Assembly: GCA_965116685.1 (NCBI GenBank)
Contig: OZ220707.1
Location: forward strand, 3,348,001-3,412,000
Length of the DNA stretch: 64,000 nt
DNA from: Bin80 sp965116685
GTDB lineage: Bacteria > Bacteroidota > Rhodothermia > Rhodothermales > Bin80
Direction of reading: 5' to 3'
The notes beneath the pieces are model-generated. The model did no database searches, was not told the origin of the DNA, and saw only the letters and a program-made list of their open reading frames with translations. This document shows, one piece after another, positions 1 through 9,209 of this stretch. A program made the translations under genes and the position numbers. The stretch's first letter is position 1, and each line of letters opens with the position of its first letter.

Positions 1-107
1 GCTTAGGCCCAGAGCAGGCCAAGCGACACACCGTGCGCACTTTTAAACGTTAGTCCAGTGCACCAACTGTACGGGACAGGAGTGATCAGTATCCAAAGTG
101 ATACGGA

Positions 108-377
108 TTACTGCTCTTCAGCTTCTTCGCTCCCCTCGTCCATTGCTTCCTCTTCCGTCGCCTCCTCCATCATATCGGTCGAATCAGCATCCATCTCCAT
201 GGCAGCAGAATCAGCGTCCATTTCCATGGCGTCGCCGTCCATCATGGCATCATCGTCCATCATGGCGCCGTCTTCGTGCATTTCTGCGTCACTGTCCATA
301 TCCGTGGAAGAATCAGAACCACCACAAGCGGTGATCAGCAGAGCGAGTGTGAGAAAAAGAATGTGAGTAAATTTCAT
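108..377 (-). CDS. Met/Asp/Glu-rich small lipoprotein
   Basis: Predicted outer-membrane-directed lipoprotein of 89 residues. An N-terminal hydrophobic stretch ends in a lipobox (LLITAC), followed by a low-complexity tail made almost only of Asp, Glu, Met, Ala and Ser, with repeated MDADS and DDAMM words. I chose the ATG at 377 because the three upstream codons of the longer frame need a TTG start. The tail is strongly acidic and Met-rich, so cation binding (calcium, copper or silver) is conceivable, but no family is recognised and this is only inference. No partner gene is adjacent; the next gene on the same strand ends-on is separated by nearly 400 bases. Confidence 0.6.
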   Translation of the reverse strand: MKFTHILFLTLALLITACGGSDSSTDMDSDAEMHEDGAMMDDDAMMDGDAMEMDADSAAMEMDADSTDMMEEATEEEAMDEGSEEAEEQ

Positions 378-386
378 TGTAACCAA

Positions 387-763
387 GTTGTTGAAATGTG
401 TTTACGTGCCAGCAGTGTACGAATATACGGTTCTGAGCCAAACATTTGGCAGATCGCTACTACCGATAGGGACTAATATAGCAAATAGATTGGAAACTTG
501 GAGATATTTTTTCAAATACAGTGCGGTGAATTTCCAAAGCAAATCGTATTTGAAGGATCAAAGCTTCGAAAATTGGCATGGGAAATCGTGCAGTTACTAT
601 GTATGACGAAGGCCGCAGTGTCGTAGCCCGCCGCACCGAACGCGTCCTCATTTTCATTTAATCTTTTGGGCATCCATGCACTAGCGGACGGTATGAAACC
701 GAGTTGCTCTTCATTAGACCCGAAACTTTGGTTGGGATTACAGGGAACTGGCGCCAAGACACG
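387..763. other. intergenic, nothing recognised
   Basis: The stretch between the small lipoprotein gene and the aldehyde dehydrogenase stop. Short frames on both strands have no recognisable protein features. The lipoprotein promoter should lie at its left end, but I cannot point to convincing elements. Confidence 0.4.
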
Positions 764-2197
764 TCAGGAGAAGATGACCTGAATATCCGTATACTCTTCC
801 AGACCTTCCTCTGCGAATTCGACTCCAAAGCCGGAGCGTTTTACCCCGCCGAAGGGAGCGTTGGGCTGGATCATTCCGTGCTTGTTTATCCAGACCGAAC
901 CGCATTCCATCTGGGTTGCTATTTTTTTCGCCTTTTCTATGTTCCGGCTCCAGACCGAACCTCCGAGACCATTTGGATTGTCGTTTGCCTTCTCAACTGC
1001 CTCTTTGATCTGATGATAGCGAATAATCGGCAGAACGGGTCCGAACTGCTCCTTGTCGACCAGAGGGTCTCCGTTTTCCAAGTCGGCTATGATTGTGAGC
1101 GGATAAAAATACCCCTTACCACCCATTTCCTTCTGTATTTCTCTGGGGTCTCCTCCCAAGAGCACGCGTCCCTTGGACTTTGCGTTTTGCACCAAGTCGG
1201 TCACGATATCATATTGTTTGCGGTTCTGGATCGGCCCCAAAACAACATCTTCGTTCGCACCCTCGCCAACCTTCATCTTTCGGGCGAGCTCAACCAATTC
1301 ACTACAGACCCCGTCGTACACGTCATCATGAACGTAGAGACGTTTCAGCGCCGCGCAGGTTTGGCCGCTGTTAATGAATGCGCCCCAGAAAAGCCCTTCG
1401 GCAATCTGCTTTGGGTCAACGTCTGGAAGAACGATTCCGGCGTCGTTTCCGCCGAGTTCAAGAGTCAGTCGCTTCATGGTTTCTGCTGAGTTTACCATGA
1501 TTTTCTGGCCAGTTGCGCAGGAACCGGTGAAAACAATTTTGCCGATCCCTTCATGTGCTGTCATTGCGGCGCCCAGTCTGTCTTTGCCTGCAATGCAGTT
1601 GACCACGCCCTCTGGCAACACTTCGTTCATGAGTTCAACGAGGCGCAGCGTTGATAGGGGCGTAAAGGGAGAGGGTTTGCACACCACCGTGTTGCCCGAG
1701 AGAACAGCAGGAACGATATGCCAGATTGCGATCATGACCGGAAAGTTCCAGGGAGTAATTGAGCCTACAACACCGATTGGCTTGCGATGAAGCTCAATCC
1801 TGCCCTCATCGTTGTCCTGGAGAACCTTTACCGGAAGGGAAAGGCTGGCTGTATAGCGGGTCCAGGCTACCGCGCCGCCGATTTCCCAGCGTGAGCCGAG
1901 ACCATTTAGGGGCTTGCCCTGCTCAGCGGTCAGGATACGGGCAAGTTCCTCGGCGTTTGCCTCAATTTTCGATGCAATTTTCAGACATGCCGCCTGTCTT
2001 TGGGATTCGGGCACTTCGCGCCATTTTTCGAACGCCATCTGGGCAGCTTGCACGGCATTATCCAGATCTTTCTTCCTTGCCAATGATGCAAGTCCGGCTA
2101 CTTTCTCGTTGGCGGGATTTAACACTTCAAAGCATCGTTCGGTAGGGACCTTCTTGCCGTTGATGACAAGGTGGAATGGTTTCGTCGTTGAGTTCAT
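764..2197 (-). CDS. NAD(P)-dependent aldehyde dehydrogenase
   Basis: Oxidises an aldehyde to the carboxylic acid with NAD(P)+; cytoplasmic. The 477-residue protein has the full ALDH superfamily fold signatures: the TPWNFP motif with Asn151 that stabilises the thiohemiacetal, an FTGS dinucleotide-binding turn near residue 223, the general-base glutamate in LELGGND (Glu247), and the nucleophilic cysteine in GQTCAALKR (Cys281). Length is normal for the family. The GQTCAALKRLYV form is typical of the broad aliphatic/aromatic aldehyde group rather than of betaine aldehyde enzymes, but the substrate cannot be read from the sequence. It is not in an obvious operon. Confidence 0.92.
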   Translation of the reverse strand: MNSTTKPFHLVINGKKVPTERCFEVLNPANEKVAGLASLARKKDLDNAVQAAQMAFEKWREVPESQRQAACLKIASKIEANAEELARILTAEQGKPLNGLGSRWEIGGAVAWTRYTASLSLPVKVLQDNDEGRIELHRKPIGVVGSITPWNFPVMIAIWHIVPAVLSGNTVVCKPSPFTPLSTLRLVELMNEVLPEGVVNCIAGKDRLGAAMTAHEGIGKIVFTGSCATGQKIMVNSAETMKRLTLELGGNDAGIVLPDVDPKQIAEGLFWGAFINSGQTCAALKRLYVHDDVYDGVCSELVELARKMKVGEGANEDVVLGPIQNRKQYDIVTDLVQNAKSKGRVLLGGDPREIQKEMGGKGYFYPLTIIADLENGDPLVDKEQFGPVLPIIRYHQIKEAVEKANDNPNGLGGSVWSRNIEKAKKIATQMECGSVWINKHGMIQPNAPFGGVKRSGFGVEFAEEGLEEYTDIQVIFS

Positions 2198-2699
2198 TCA
2201 GTTCTCCCCGCAGTCATATTTTGTGCTAAACCTGTAATATAGTGCTGGGTCAGTTATTTATTTTATGGTGCATGCTCCACTGAAGGTAGGACACTTTACT
2301 GACGAGTATCCTGGGGAATTGATGTAGTTTCATGGGGGGGTACGCAACTTGTTTTTATCGAATCCAGGGCTGGTTCTTCATAGATTTGTGTTTCACAAAA
2401 GCCTATGGGCTATGATGCCTACAAAAAATCTTAATAAGAAAGATGCAAGCGTATTTTGGGGCTGTAAAGGGAACCTTTCGCGCAGAAAATAAGGCACGGT
2501 TCCCTCGGATGGCGTTTTTTGTGTTGAACGGATTTGGGGTGCTCGTTCTATTTAAAGAGCGGAAGTGTTTAGTGAAAATTTCAACGGAAATGGGTTCCGC
2601 TGCGGAAAATAGAATCGGGTTGGCACTTTTTATGTTCGTGCCCGCATTGTTTATTATCTTATCCGGTGCACTTGACTTCTGTGCCCACGGGGACATGTG
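2198..2699. other. divergent intergenic region, nothing recognised
   Basis: About 500 bases between the divergently transcribed aldehyde dehydrogenase and PLP decarboxylase genes, so promoters for both must lie here. An 85-codon open frame at 2443-2700 has one hydrophobic segment but no family features and runs into the decarboxylase start, so I do not call it a gene. Confidence 0.4.
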
Positions 2700-4154
2700 A
2701 TGGACAAAGTAAAAGGCGGTAATGATGGAGTCGGAAGTGATCTCCGTATGTTGCCGGAACAGATGCTAGCACTTGCACGCCAAACGGCAGAGTTGGTGGT
2801 GCAGCATATTGAGAATTTGCCTGGGGAAGATGCCTGGGCGGGAGAGTTCCGGAAAGAACTTGAGGACCAATTGATGAAGCCTCCACCCGAGGAGAGCCGT
2901 TCGGCCTCGCAAGTGATAGAAGAGGCCGCACACGAGATTCTTCCGGTCGCATTGCATTTAGATCATCCACGTTGTTTCGGATTTATCCCTTCGCAGCCCA
3001 CTTGGCCTGGAGTGTTGGCTGACTTCATGGTTGCCGGATTTAATGTTAATCAGAGCTCTTGGTTGATTTCGAGCGGTCCGAGCCAGCTAGAGCTTGTCGT
3101 AGTTGACTGGTTTCGGCACTGGATTGGCTATCCAGAAAGTGCGGGAGGCCTGTTGACGAGCGGGGGGTCAGCGGCGAATCTTGATGCTCTTGTTGCGGCG
3201 CGGGAGGCCGCGAACAATCCGGAACGTGGCTGTCTGTACATGAGCGACCAGAGCCACAGTGCACTCGCCAAAGCGACTAGGATTATGGGTCTTCGTCCAG
3301 AACGCATTCGTATGATTCCGACGGACGGGTGTTTCCGCATGGACATGGATGTGCTTGTTGAGACCGTGGCCAAGGATAGAGCTGCCGGACTCAGTCCCAT
3401 CGCGGTATGTGCAAACGCTGGAACATCCAGCAGCGGGGCTGTTGACCCGTTGGAAACGATGGCGGACTACTGCGAGGCCCAGAATATATGGCTTCACGTT
3501 GACGCCGCGCATGGAGGCTTTGTCATCGTGACCGAGGAAGGTAGGAATATCTTGCGTGGAATTGAGCGTGCAGATTCAATTGTGCTGGACGCACATAAAT
3601 GGTTCTTCCAACCCTATGAGGTGGGGAGTCTGATGGTGAAGGACATACGCACTCTTGAGCGGGTGTTTGCCGGTAAGCACGATATTCTTCAGGACACGAT
3701 TTGGGGTGCTGATCATCCGAATTTTTCGGACAGAGGCGTGCAACTTAGTCGCTCCGTTAGGGCATTGAAGATCTGGATGTCGGTTCAGACCTTCGGTATG
3801 GCCGCATTCCGGAGCGCCCAATTGCATGGGATGGCGCTTGCACATCGAATTGAGGAATATGTTGAGAAGAGTACCGTCTTGGAGATGTTGGCGCCTGTGG
3901 TATTGGGGATTACATGCTTCCGCGTCAATTCCGCGAACACCGACCTCAGCGAGGATATGTTGGAAGAAATCAACAAGACCGTACTCGCTCGAGTCTTCTG
4001 GGAAGACCGTGCGTTCATATCATCAACACGTCTTCACGGGACGTTAGCGCTCAGGATGTGCGTCATCAACTACACGACGACCTGGAACGACGTACGCGAG
4101 ACATTGGATGCCATCTCGAAATTCGGGACGGAGAGTTTGACTCGAACTGACTGA
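2700..4154 (+). CDS. PLP-dependent group II amino acid decarboxylase
   Basis: Decarboxylates an amino acid (aromatic amino acid or related) using pyridoxal phosphate. About 484 residues, family-typical length. Visible motifs, numbered from a GTG one codon upstream: TSGGSAANLDAL (cofactor phosphate region, about 154-165), the stacking histidine in SDQSHSA (His187), HVDAAHGG with the PLP-ring aspartate (Asp269), and the Schiff-base lysine in DAHKWFFQPYEVG (Lys301). The DAHKW context places it with the aromatic-L-amino-acid/tyrosine decarboxylase branch, while the exact substrate is uncertain. GTG at 2697 is immediately followed by ATG at 2700, so I take the ATG. No operon partners; a broken transposon fragment follows. 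Confidence 0.9.
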   Translation: MDKVKGGNDGVGSDLRMLPEQMLALARQTAELVVQHIENLPGEDAWAGEFRKELEDQLMKPPPEESRSASQVIEEAAHEILPVALHLDHPRCFGFIPSQPTWPGVLADFMVAGFNVNQSSWLISSGPSQLELVVVDWFRHWIGYPESAGGLLTSGGSAANLDALVAAREAANNPERGCLYMSDQSHSALAKATRIMGLRPERIRMIPTDGCFRMDMDVLVETVAKDRAAGLSPIAVCANAGTSSSGAVDPLETMADYCEAQNIWLHVDAAHGGFVIVTEEGRNILRGIERADSIVLDAHKWFFQPYEVGSLMVKDIRTLERVFAGKHDILQDTIWGADHPNFSDRGVQLSRSVRALKIWMSVQTFGMAAFRSAQLHGMALAHRIEEYVEKSTVLEMLAPVVLGITCFRVNSANTDLSEDMLEEINKTVLARVFWEDRAFISSTRLHGTLALRMCVINYTTTWNDVRETLDAISKFGTESLTRTD

Positions 4155-4197
4155 TTTCAGCTAATCGTGCTGGAGTGTGTGCACATAAATAAAAATC

Positions 4198-4534
4198 GGT
4201 TGGAGTCAGCTGGATCCGGTGCTGGGCTATAAGTACCGTGCAGTGATCAAGGTCGAGGCGGCCTATACCAGTCAGCGGTGTTATGCGTGTGGGCACACCG
4301 AGTCAGGTAATCGGAGACGCAAGCAAATTCGAGTGTATGGCTTGTGGCTGTGCGGACCTGAATGCGGCCGCAAACATACTGGCCTTCGGAATTGGATTGG
4401 CTGCACAGCGAGGGGAGTTCGAGTTACTGCCCCCTAAGACCCGGCAATGTATCCAGGCACTACCATGTAATGTGGTTACATTTTTGGTCATGATTTCCAT
4501 CATTTTCTGTCCCAGTAGCGTAAATAAGGGATGA
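4198..4534 (+). pseudogene. TnpB (IS200/IS605) C-terminal remnant, frameshifted
   Basis: The sequence encodes the tail of an OrfB/TnpB RNA-guided nuclease. A first frame gives a W-x-Q...YK stretch and then YTSQRCYACGHTE; after a one-base shift near 4312 a second frame gives FECMACGCADLNAAANIL, completing the CxxC...CxxC zinc ribbon and the conserved D-x-NAAxNI end. The RuvC-like body is missing and no TnpA is nearby, so this is a dead remnant. The second frame runs on without homology to 4534. Confidence 0.75.
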
Positions 4535-4592
4535 GTGGGCCAGAATTTGGTAACATATTGAATAGATTGCGTATATTCCACTTTTACGAGCA

Positions 4593-4607
4593 GATCCTCA
4601 GAGGATC
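4593..4607. repeat. short perfect palindrome upstream of histone-like gene
   Basis: Seven-base arms GATCCTC/GAGGATC around a single A, about 85 bases before the start of the histone H1-like gene. It could be an operator, or chance. Confidence 0.2.
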
Positions 4608-4691
4608 AACCCCAATTGGCGGGTTTTATTCTGGGAATAAACTCTAAACTACACAGTTTTCATAACCAAACGTTTTACCAATCAAACCACG

Positions 4692-4877
4692 ATGAACAGA
4701 TATAGTGAGCTTAAGACGATCGTTGACGACGTTGAATCCGATTTTACCAAGTTTCATGACAAAGATGTAGATGCTGCGGGTGCTCGTATTCGCAAAGCCA
4801 TGTTGGACTTGAGGAATCTTGCCAATACGATCCGTAAGGAAGTGCAGGAGGAAAGAAACAGTAGGAAGGCGGGTTAA
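4692..4877 (+). CDS. histone H1-like nucleoid protein
   Basis: Small (61 residues) predicted DNA-compacting protein of the Hc1/H1-like type found in Bacteroidota and Chlorobi. The whole sequence is helical, with the family pattern of an acidic N-terminal helix (YSELKTIVDDVESDF), then AAGARIRKAMLDLRNLA and a basic C-terminus (IRKEVQEERNSRKAG). Start is the only in-frame ATG. It is a single gene with its own upstream region. Assignment rests on overall pattern and length, which match this family closely. Confidence 0.75.
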   Translation: MNRYSELKTIVDDVESDFTKFHDKDVDAAGARIRKAMLDLRNLANTIRKEVQEERNSRKAG

Positions 4878-5144
4878 GAAAGCGTCCGGCCTCCTCACAG
4901 GTATCTTCCCTGGTTTAGAGGACTGATTGTTTGGTTGGTCGGTGGCGTTTGAGTTGGGGATACGGTGTTCCTTCCCCCCACGGCGCCCCTTTCACTTTTT
5001 CCGCCCGGGCGTTGTCCCTTGTGTGCACAGATTCCATTACGTAGCTCTAAGAGAGACTAGTGGGGAGATCGCATCCTGCCTCCTCGGGGAAAAGAATGGG
5101 GGGACTCCCTACCGTTTATGCGGGTAGGAGGCGGATGGATGCGA

Positions 5145-6362
5145 TTATTCGTGGCGGAGTGCTTCAATCGGGTTCAGTGCGGAAGCTTTGCGTGCAGGGT
5201 AGAAGCCAAAGAAGATGCCAACACCCGCAGAAAACGCCAGTGCAACCATGACAGTGGTGGGTGAGGTAACGGTGTTCCATCCCGTTAATTGACTCAATAT
5301 GCTTGAGCCCGCAAAGCCAATCCCAACCCCAATTGCGCCGCCCAATATGCTCATGACGACGCTCTCAACAAGAAATTGAGTCAGTACGTCTCGTCCGCGG
5401 GCACCTATGGCCATACGGATCCCGATCTCACGGGTGCGCTCGGTCACAGATACGAGCATGATGTTCATGATTCCAATTCCTCCAACGAGGAGTGAGATGG
5501 AGGCAATTGCAGCCAAAAGCATGGTCATGACTTCCGTGGTTCCCTGTTCAGCCGCAGCGAGATCGTTCTGGTTGCGTACCGTGAAGTCATCTTCGGCAAA
5601 TTCCGCAAGACCATGAGATTCCCGCATAATAGATCGGAGTTCCTCCTGTGCCGCAGGGATATCACGCGAGGAAGGCGTGCTTGCTAGGATCTGAAATATG
5701 CGACTCCATCCGCTGAGTCGGGTCTGGACAGTCGTGTGGGGAGCAAAAATTACATCATCTTGATCTGTACCGGTGGCGGTTTGCCCTTTGGGTTCAAGGA
5801 CACCAATAACCTGTACGGGAACGTTGCGTACCTGTACGGTCAGTCCGACGGGATCCTCTCCAGGGAAGAGATTCTCTGCCACAGTATGCCCCAGCACGAT
5901 GACACGTCGCATCTGGCGCTCATCACTTTGATCAAAGAATCTGCCATATTTAAGATCCCAATTCCGGATAATCTGGTAATCTGTTGAGACTCCATTAATG
6001 GTTGTACGCCAGTTTCCCTGTCCTCCAATAATCTGCGTTCGACTAAACACAACCGGGGAAACCGCAGAGACGATCAGGCTCTCTCGTTTAATTTTTTCAA
6101 AGTCCTTGATGGTGAGGCGATTGTAACTTTGTGCCCCCCGGCTTACACCGCCTTGGCTGCTGGCACCCGGAGTGACAACGATCATGTTAGTCCCCAGAGT
6201 ATTGATTTGCTCCTGGATCTGGGATTGTGCACCCTGTCCAATGGCGACCATAACAATGACGGCACCAACACCAATGACAATTCCTAGCATGGTTAGGAGC
6301 GTGCGCATTTTGTTTTTCAAAATGCTCTGGGAGGCAACCTTGATGAGTGTTGAAGATTTCAT
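5145..6362 (-). CDS. MacB/FtsX-type ABC transporter permease
   Basis: Inner-membrane permease of a MacB-type tripartite efflux pump or lipoprotein/peptide exporter. 405 residues: N-terminal transmembrane helix around residues 20-42 (LLTMLGIVIGVGAVIVMVA), a large periplasmic MacB_PCD domain (about 45-240), and three C-terminal helices in the FtsX domain (around 280-400) ending in the typical PARKASALNPIEALRHE. It is the last gene of the minus-strand operon, 37 bases after its ATPase partner. In many MacB systems ATPase and permease are fused, but here they are separate. Confidence 0.92.
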   Translation of the reverse strand: MKSSTLIKVASQSILKNKMRTLLTMLGIVIGVGAVIVMVAIGQGAQSQIQEQINTLGTNMIVVTPGASSQGGVSRGAQSYNRLTIKDFEKIKRESLIVSAVSPVVFSRTQIIGGQGNWRTTINGVSTDYQIIRNWDLKYGRFFDQSDERQMRRVIVLGHTVAENLFPGEDPVGLTVQVRNVPVQVIGVLEPKGQTATGTDQDDVIFAPHTTVQTRLSGWSRIFQILASTPSSRDIPAAQEELRSIMRESHGLAEFAEDDFTVRNQNDLAAAEQGTTEVMTMLLAAIASISLLVGGIGIMNIMLVSVTERTREIGIRMAIGARGRDVLTQFLVESVVMSILGGAIGVGIGFAGSSILSQLTGWNTVTSPTTVMVALAFSAGVGIFFGFYPARKASALNPIEALRHE

Positions 6363-6399
6363 GGGTACATAAGATGGAGTCGGATACTTCGCTCAGTTT

Positions 6400-7122
6400 C
6401 TATACGGCAATCTTGTGTGCTTTGATGGACTGAATACGTTTGTCCTGAATGATCTTGCCATCACGCAACTCAATAATACGTTGCGTACAATTCGCTACAT
6501 CAGATTCGTGAGTAATGAGTAGAACCGTCATTCCCTGGTCGTGAAGTTCCTGAAAGAGAGAGAGTACTTCAATAGAGGTATGGCTATCTAGGTTGCCGGT
6601 CGGCTCATCAGCCAAGAGGATGGATGGATTGGTTACCAGTGCACGCGCAATGGCAACGCGTTGTTGCTGACCACCCGAGAGCTCGTTAGGTTCATGGTCC
6701 ATACGATCCCCAAGTCCAACACGATCAAGGGCTTCTTCAGCCGTTTTTCGAATTTGAATCTTGCGTCGGGATCGGTCATAGAGTAGCGGCAGCTCAACAT
6801 TTTCAAGAGCAGTCGTTCGAGCAAGCAGGTTAAAACCCTGAAAAACAAAGCCGATCTTGCTGTTTCGGATATCGGCCAACTGGTTACGGGATAAATTTTC
6901 TACATGGACATCATCTAGAAAGTAGGTCCCCGAGGTAGGATAATCCAAGCAGCCGATAATATTCATCAGAGTGGATTTTCCGGAGCCGGAAGCCCCCACA
7001 ATCGCAATCATTTCGCCCTGTTCGACCGTCAGATTAATCCCCTGCAGAGCGTGTACCTCGGTCTTGCCCATGGTATAAACCTTGGTCAATCCCTGTGTCC
7101 GCATCACTGGTTCACGTTCCAT
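6400..7122 (-). CDS. MacB-type ABC transporter ATP-binding protein
   Basis: ATPase subunit energising the adjacent permease. 240 residues with Walker A GASGSGKST, Q-loop FQGFNLL, signature LSGGQQQRVAIARAL, Walker B ILLADEPTGNLD and the H-loop histidine in LLITHE, the LolD/MacB subgroup pattern. The start lies five bases after the end of the adaptor gene, so the two are translationally linked. Confidence 0.95.
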   Translation of the reverse strand: MEREPVMRTQGLTKVYTMGKTEVHALQGINLTVEQGEMIAIVGASGSGKSTLMNIIGCLDYPTSGTYFLDDVHVENLSRNQLADIRNSKIGFVFQGFNLLARTTALENVELPLLYDRSRRKIQIRKTAEEALDRVGLGDRMDHEPNELSGGQQQRVAIARALVTNPSILLADEPTGNLDSHTSIEVLSLFQELHDQGMTVLLITHESDVANCTQRIIELRDGKIIQDKRIQSIKAHKIAV

Positions 7123-7127
7123 GTGGA

Positions 7128-8392
7128 CTAAAATCCTCCTGGACGAAAACGTCGTTGGGCGCGCTGAAATGGGTTATTTGAGTCTTCGTCTTCCTGTTGT
7201 GTGACCCCCGCGATGACTTGCAGGCCAGGTTGAAGGCGTGAACTGGACACTTCGGTCATTTGGCCGTTCGTGATTCCAGTTTGTGCGGGAACGACCATTA
7301 GTTCGTTATTTTCATCCAGAGACCAGATCATGGTGAAATTATTCGCACCCCCTCCGAAGCCACCTGTTCCGTTGCCGCTCCATGTACTACCATTGCTAGG
7401 CCGGTTGCCGTTTCCTGGATTTGCACTGTCGTCAGGCCCATCTCCCCCCGCTGCCTCCCTGCGTGCACGAATGGTTTCAAACATTCGCGGAGTTGCCCGA
7501 AAACGCAGTGCGGCATTAGGTAGCTTGAGAACGTTGGTGGCAGATTCGATCACAAAATCAACGGTGGCCGTCATACCGGGCAAAAGGCGTCCGTCAGGAT
7601 TTTCAACGTTAACAACGACGGTGTAATTCACCACATTTTCTTCAACGGTTGATTGTAGACGGACCTGCCGGACCACTCCGGTGAAAACTTCATCAGGATA
7701 TGCCTGTACGGTAAATCGGGCAAACTGTCCTTCTTGGATCTGTCCGATGTCACTCTCATCTACAGATGCAAGGATTTCCATACGGGAGAGATCGTCAGCA
7801 ATCAGGAAAAGCTGAGGTGCAGAAAAGCTCGCTGCCACCGTCTGGCCAACATCCACATTTCGCTCAATGACGGTCCCGGAAATCGGAGCTATAATTGTAG
7901 CATAACTCAGATTTTGTCGAGCGCGATCCAGGCTGATTTCTGCACTCTTGGTTGCTGCTTCGGCAATATCTAGGTCGTACTGTGCCCGGGAATAGTCTAC
8001 CTCGGTCACGAATTGTTGCTCGTACAGGGGTTGCAACCGTTCCAGTTCCCGCTGGGCCTGTCGGAGCTGTGCTTGGTTCCGTTCCAGGTTGGATTCTGTA
8101 TCACGCACAGCACTCCACAGGAGTGTGGTATCAATCCGGGCGATCACTTGCCCCTCGTAGACGCGGTCTTGAAGTCGACGTAAATACTGGCAATAATGCC
8201 AGAAACCTGGGTACCAACCTGGACCGTTGTCACAGCATCCAGTGCTCCTGTGCTTGCAACGACAGATTCAAGATCGCCTTCTTCAAGTGTTACGAACCGG
8301 TAAGGGCTGACAGGCTCAGCGGAGCCCCGGTTGAAATACCAGAGCGAGGCGCCGGCAATCACAATCACGGTTACGATGATAGAGAATCGCAT
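7128..8392 (-). pseudogene. MacA/HlyD-type periplasmic adaptor, frameshifted
   Basis: Membrane-fusion protein linking the inner-membrane pump to an outer-membrane channel. The N-terminal part, from ATG at 8392, carries a membrane anchor (RFSIIVTVIVIAGASLWYF) and the first half of the lipoyl domain (GTQVSGIIASIYVDF). The rest is in another frame: RVYEGQVIARIDTTLL, a coiled-coil hairpin, the second lipoyl half with APISGTVIERNVDVGQTV, a beta-barrel and a Gly/Asn-rich C-terminal region. The two parts join if one base is missing near 8170 (after the codons for VDF). Corrected length is about 421 residues, normal for the family. The shift may be a real mutation or a sequencing error; all other genes of the operon are intact, which slightly favours error. 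Confidence 0.85.
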
Positions 8393-8402
8393 CAGAGTTA
8401 GA

Positions 8403-8843
8403 TTAGTGTTGGGATTTTTGGTTCGAAGAATCCTTTCGGGATGAGCGACGCTGATCCGATGACCGACCTCGTCGGCTTCTTCGATGCTTTTGTTCTCGGT
8501 CCATCCAGACTTCAAGGCGCTGCCATTGCTCTGGTGTGAGAACTTGTTGCAGATCAGCAATTAAGATCTGGCGGTGAACGGCTAGGCTGTCTATCATGCG
8601 TCGGCGCTGTTGCCTCAATGATTGTTCGGAGCGACGCACAATGGTTCTGACTTCTGTGAGTTGTTCTTCATCTTGAAAATCAATGACCCGTTCAATGTGA
8701 CGCATGAGTCCACCTTGAATTCGAGTTTCGGACAGAGTAACGTTCCGGCGATGTTGCCAAGTACTGGTTCCTAGGATACCAATGGTAATTCCAATAATTA
8801 AGGTACATCCAAGGATGACCAGCGATTTAACACGAGTACTCAT
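8403..8843 (-). CDS. membrane-anchored Spy/CpxP-like protein
   Basis: 146 residues. An N-terminal transmembrane anchor (LVILGCTLIIGITIGILG) is followed by a long helical, Arg/Gln-rich segment containing the LTPEQW motif of the Spy/CpxP/ZraP LTxxQ group. The very basic, Ser/Arg-rich C-terminus is unusual. Members of this group are periplasmic chaperones or stress sensors that often accompany ECF sigma factors and efflux pumps, which fits its position between the anti-sigma-like gene and the adaptor. It overlaps the preceding gene by four bases. Confidence 0.65.
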   Translation of the reverse strand: MSTRVKSLVILGCTLIIGITIGILGTSTWQHRRNVTLSETRIQGGLMRHIERVIDFQDEEQLTEVRTIVRRSEQSLRQQRRRMIDSLAVHRQILIADLQQVLTPEQWQRLEVWMDREQKHRRSRRGRSSDQRRSSRKDSSNQKSQH

Positions 8844-9175
8844 GGGATTGTTGGCGGGAATTCGTCCAAATCTGTGGAATAGGCGGTCGTAAGTGTCAGG
8901 GGTTGCAGGCCGAAGACAATTTCTGTCGTTGTAGGGGGGACCTCATAGCTACGACTGATAAATGTGTTGTAGGAGAGAACCCCCAAGGCAAAGAGTACAC
9001 TTGCGAGGATGACGGGTTTGAAAGCAGACCAGATTATTTCAAAAAAGTGCTCTTCCGACGGATTGATTGTTCGGATCTGTCGCATGATGCGATCAGGAAG
9101 GAACGGCTGAGTGCCGGATTCAGCATTGATTTCCGCCGCTTCCTGGAGTAGCTTATGCAAGTGAGGATCTTTCAT
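8840..9175 (-). CDS. membrane protein, candidate anti-sigma factor
   Basis: 111 residues from the ATG at 9175; the longer frame would overlap the sigma gene. A short cytoplasmic helical N-terminus (MKDPHLHKLLQEAAEIN) is followed by one transmembrane helix (about residues 55-75, FKPVILASVLFALGVL) and a short periplasmic tail. Position directly after an ECF sigma gene and the topology suggest an anti-sigma factor, but the zinc-binding HxxxCxxC motif of the ZAS class is absent, so the role is inferred from context only. Confidence 0.5.
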   Translation of the reverse strand: MKDPHLHKLLQEAAEINAESGTQPFLPDRIMRQIRTINPSEEHFFEIIWSAFKPVILASVLFALGVLSYNTFISRSYEVPPTTTEIVFGLQPLTLTTAYSTDLDEFPPTIP

Positions 9176-9209
9176 AGGAGAAATAACTTGTTTGATTCGA
9201 TACCTTTGT

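Noticed and set aside
2443..2700. 85-codon open frame before the PLP decarboxylase
   Set aside because: One hydrophobic stretch but no start context, no family pattern, and it overlaps the decarboxylase start.
5103..5130. Hairpin with CTACC/GGGTAG arms after the permease gene as a terminator
   Set aside because: The stem is bulged and no T run follows on the minus strand.
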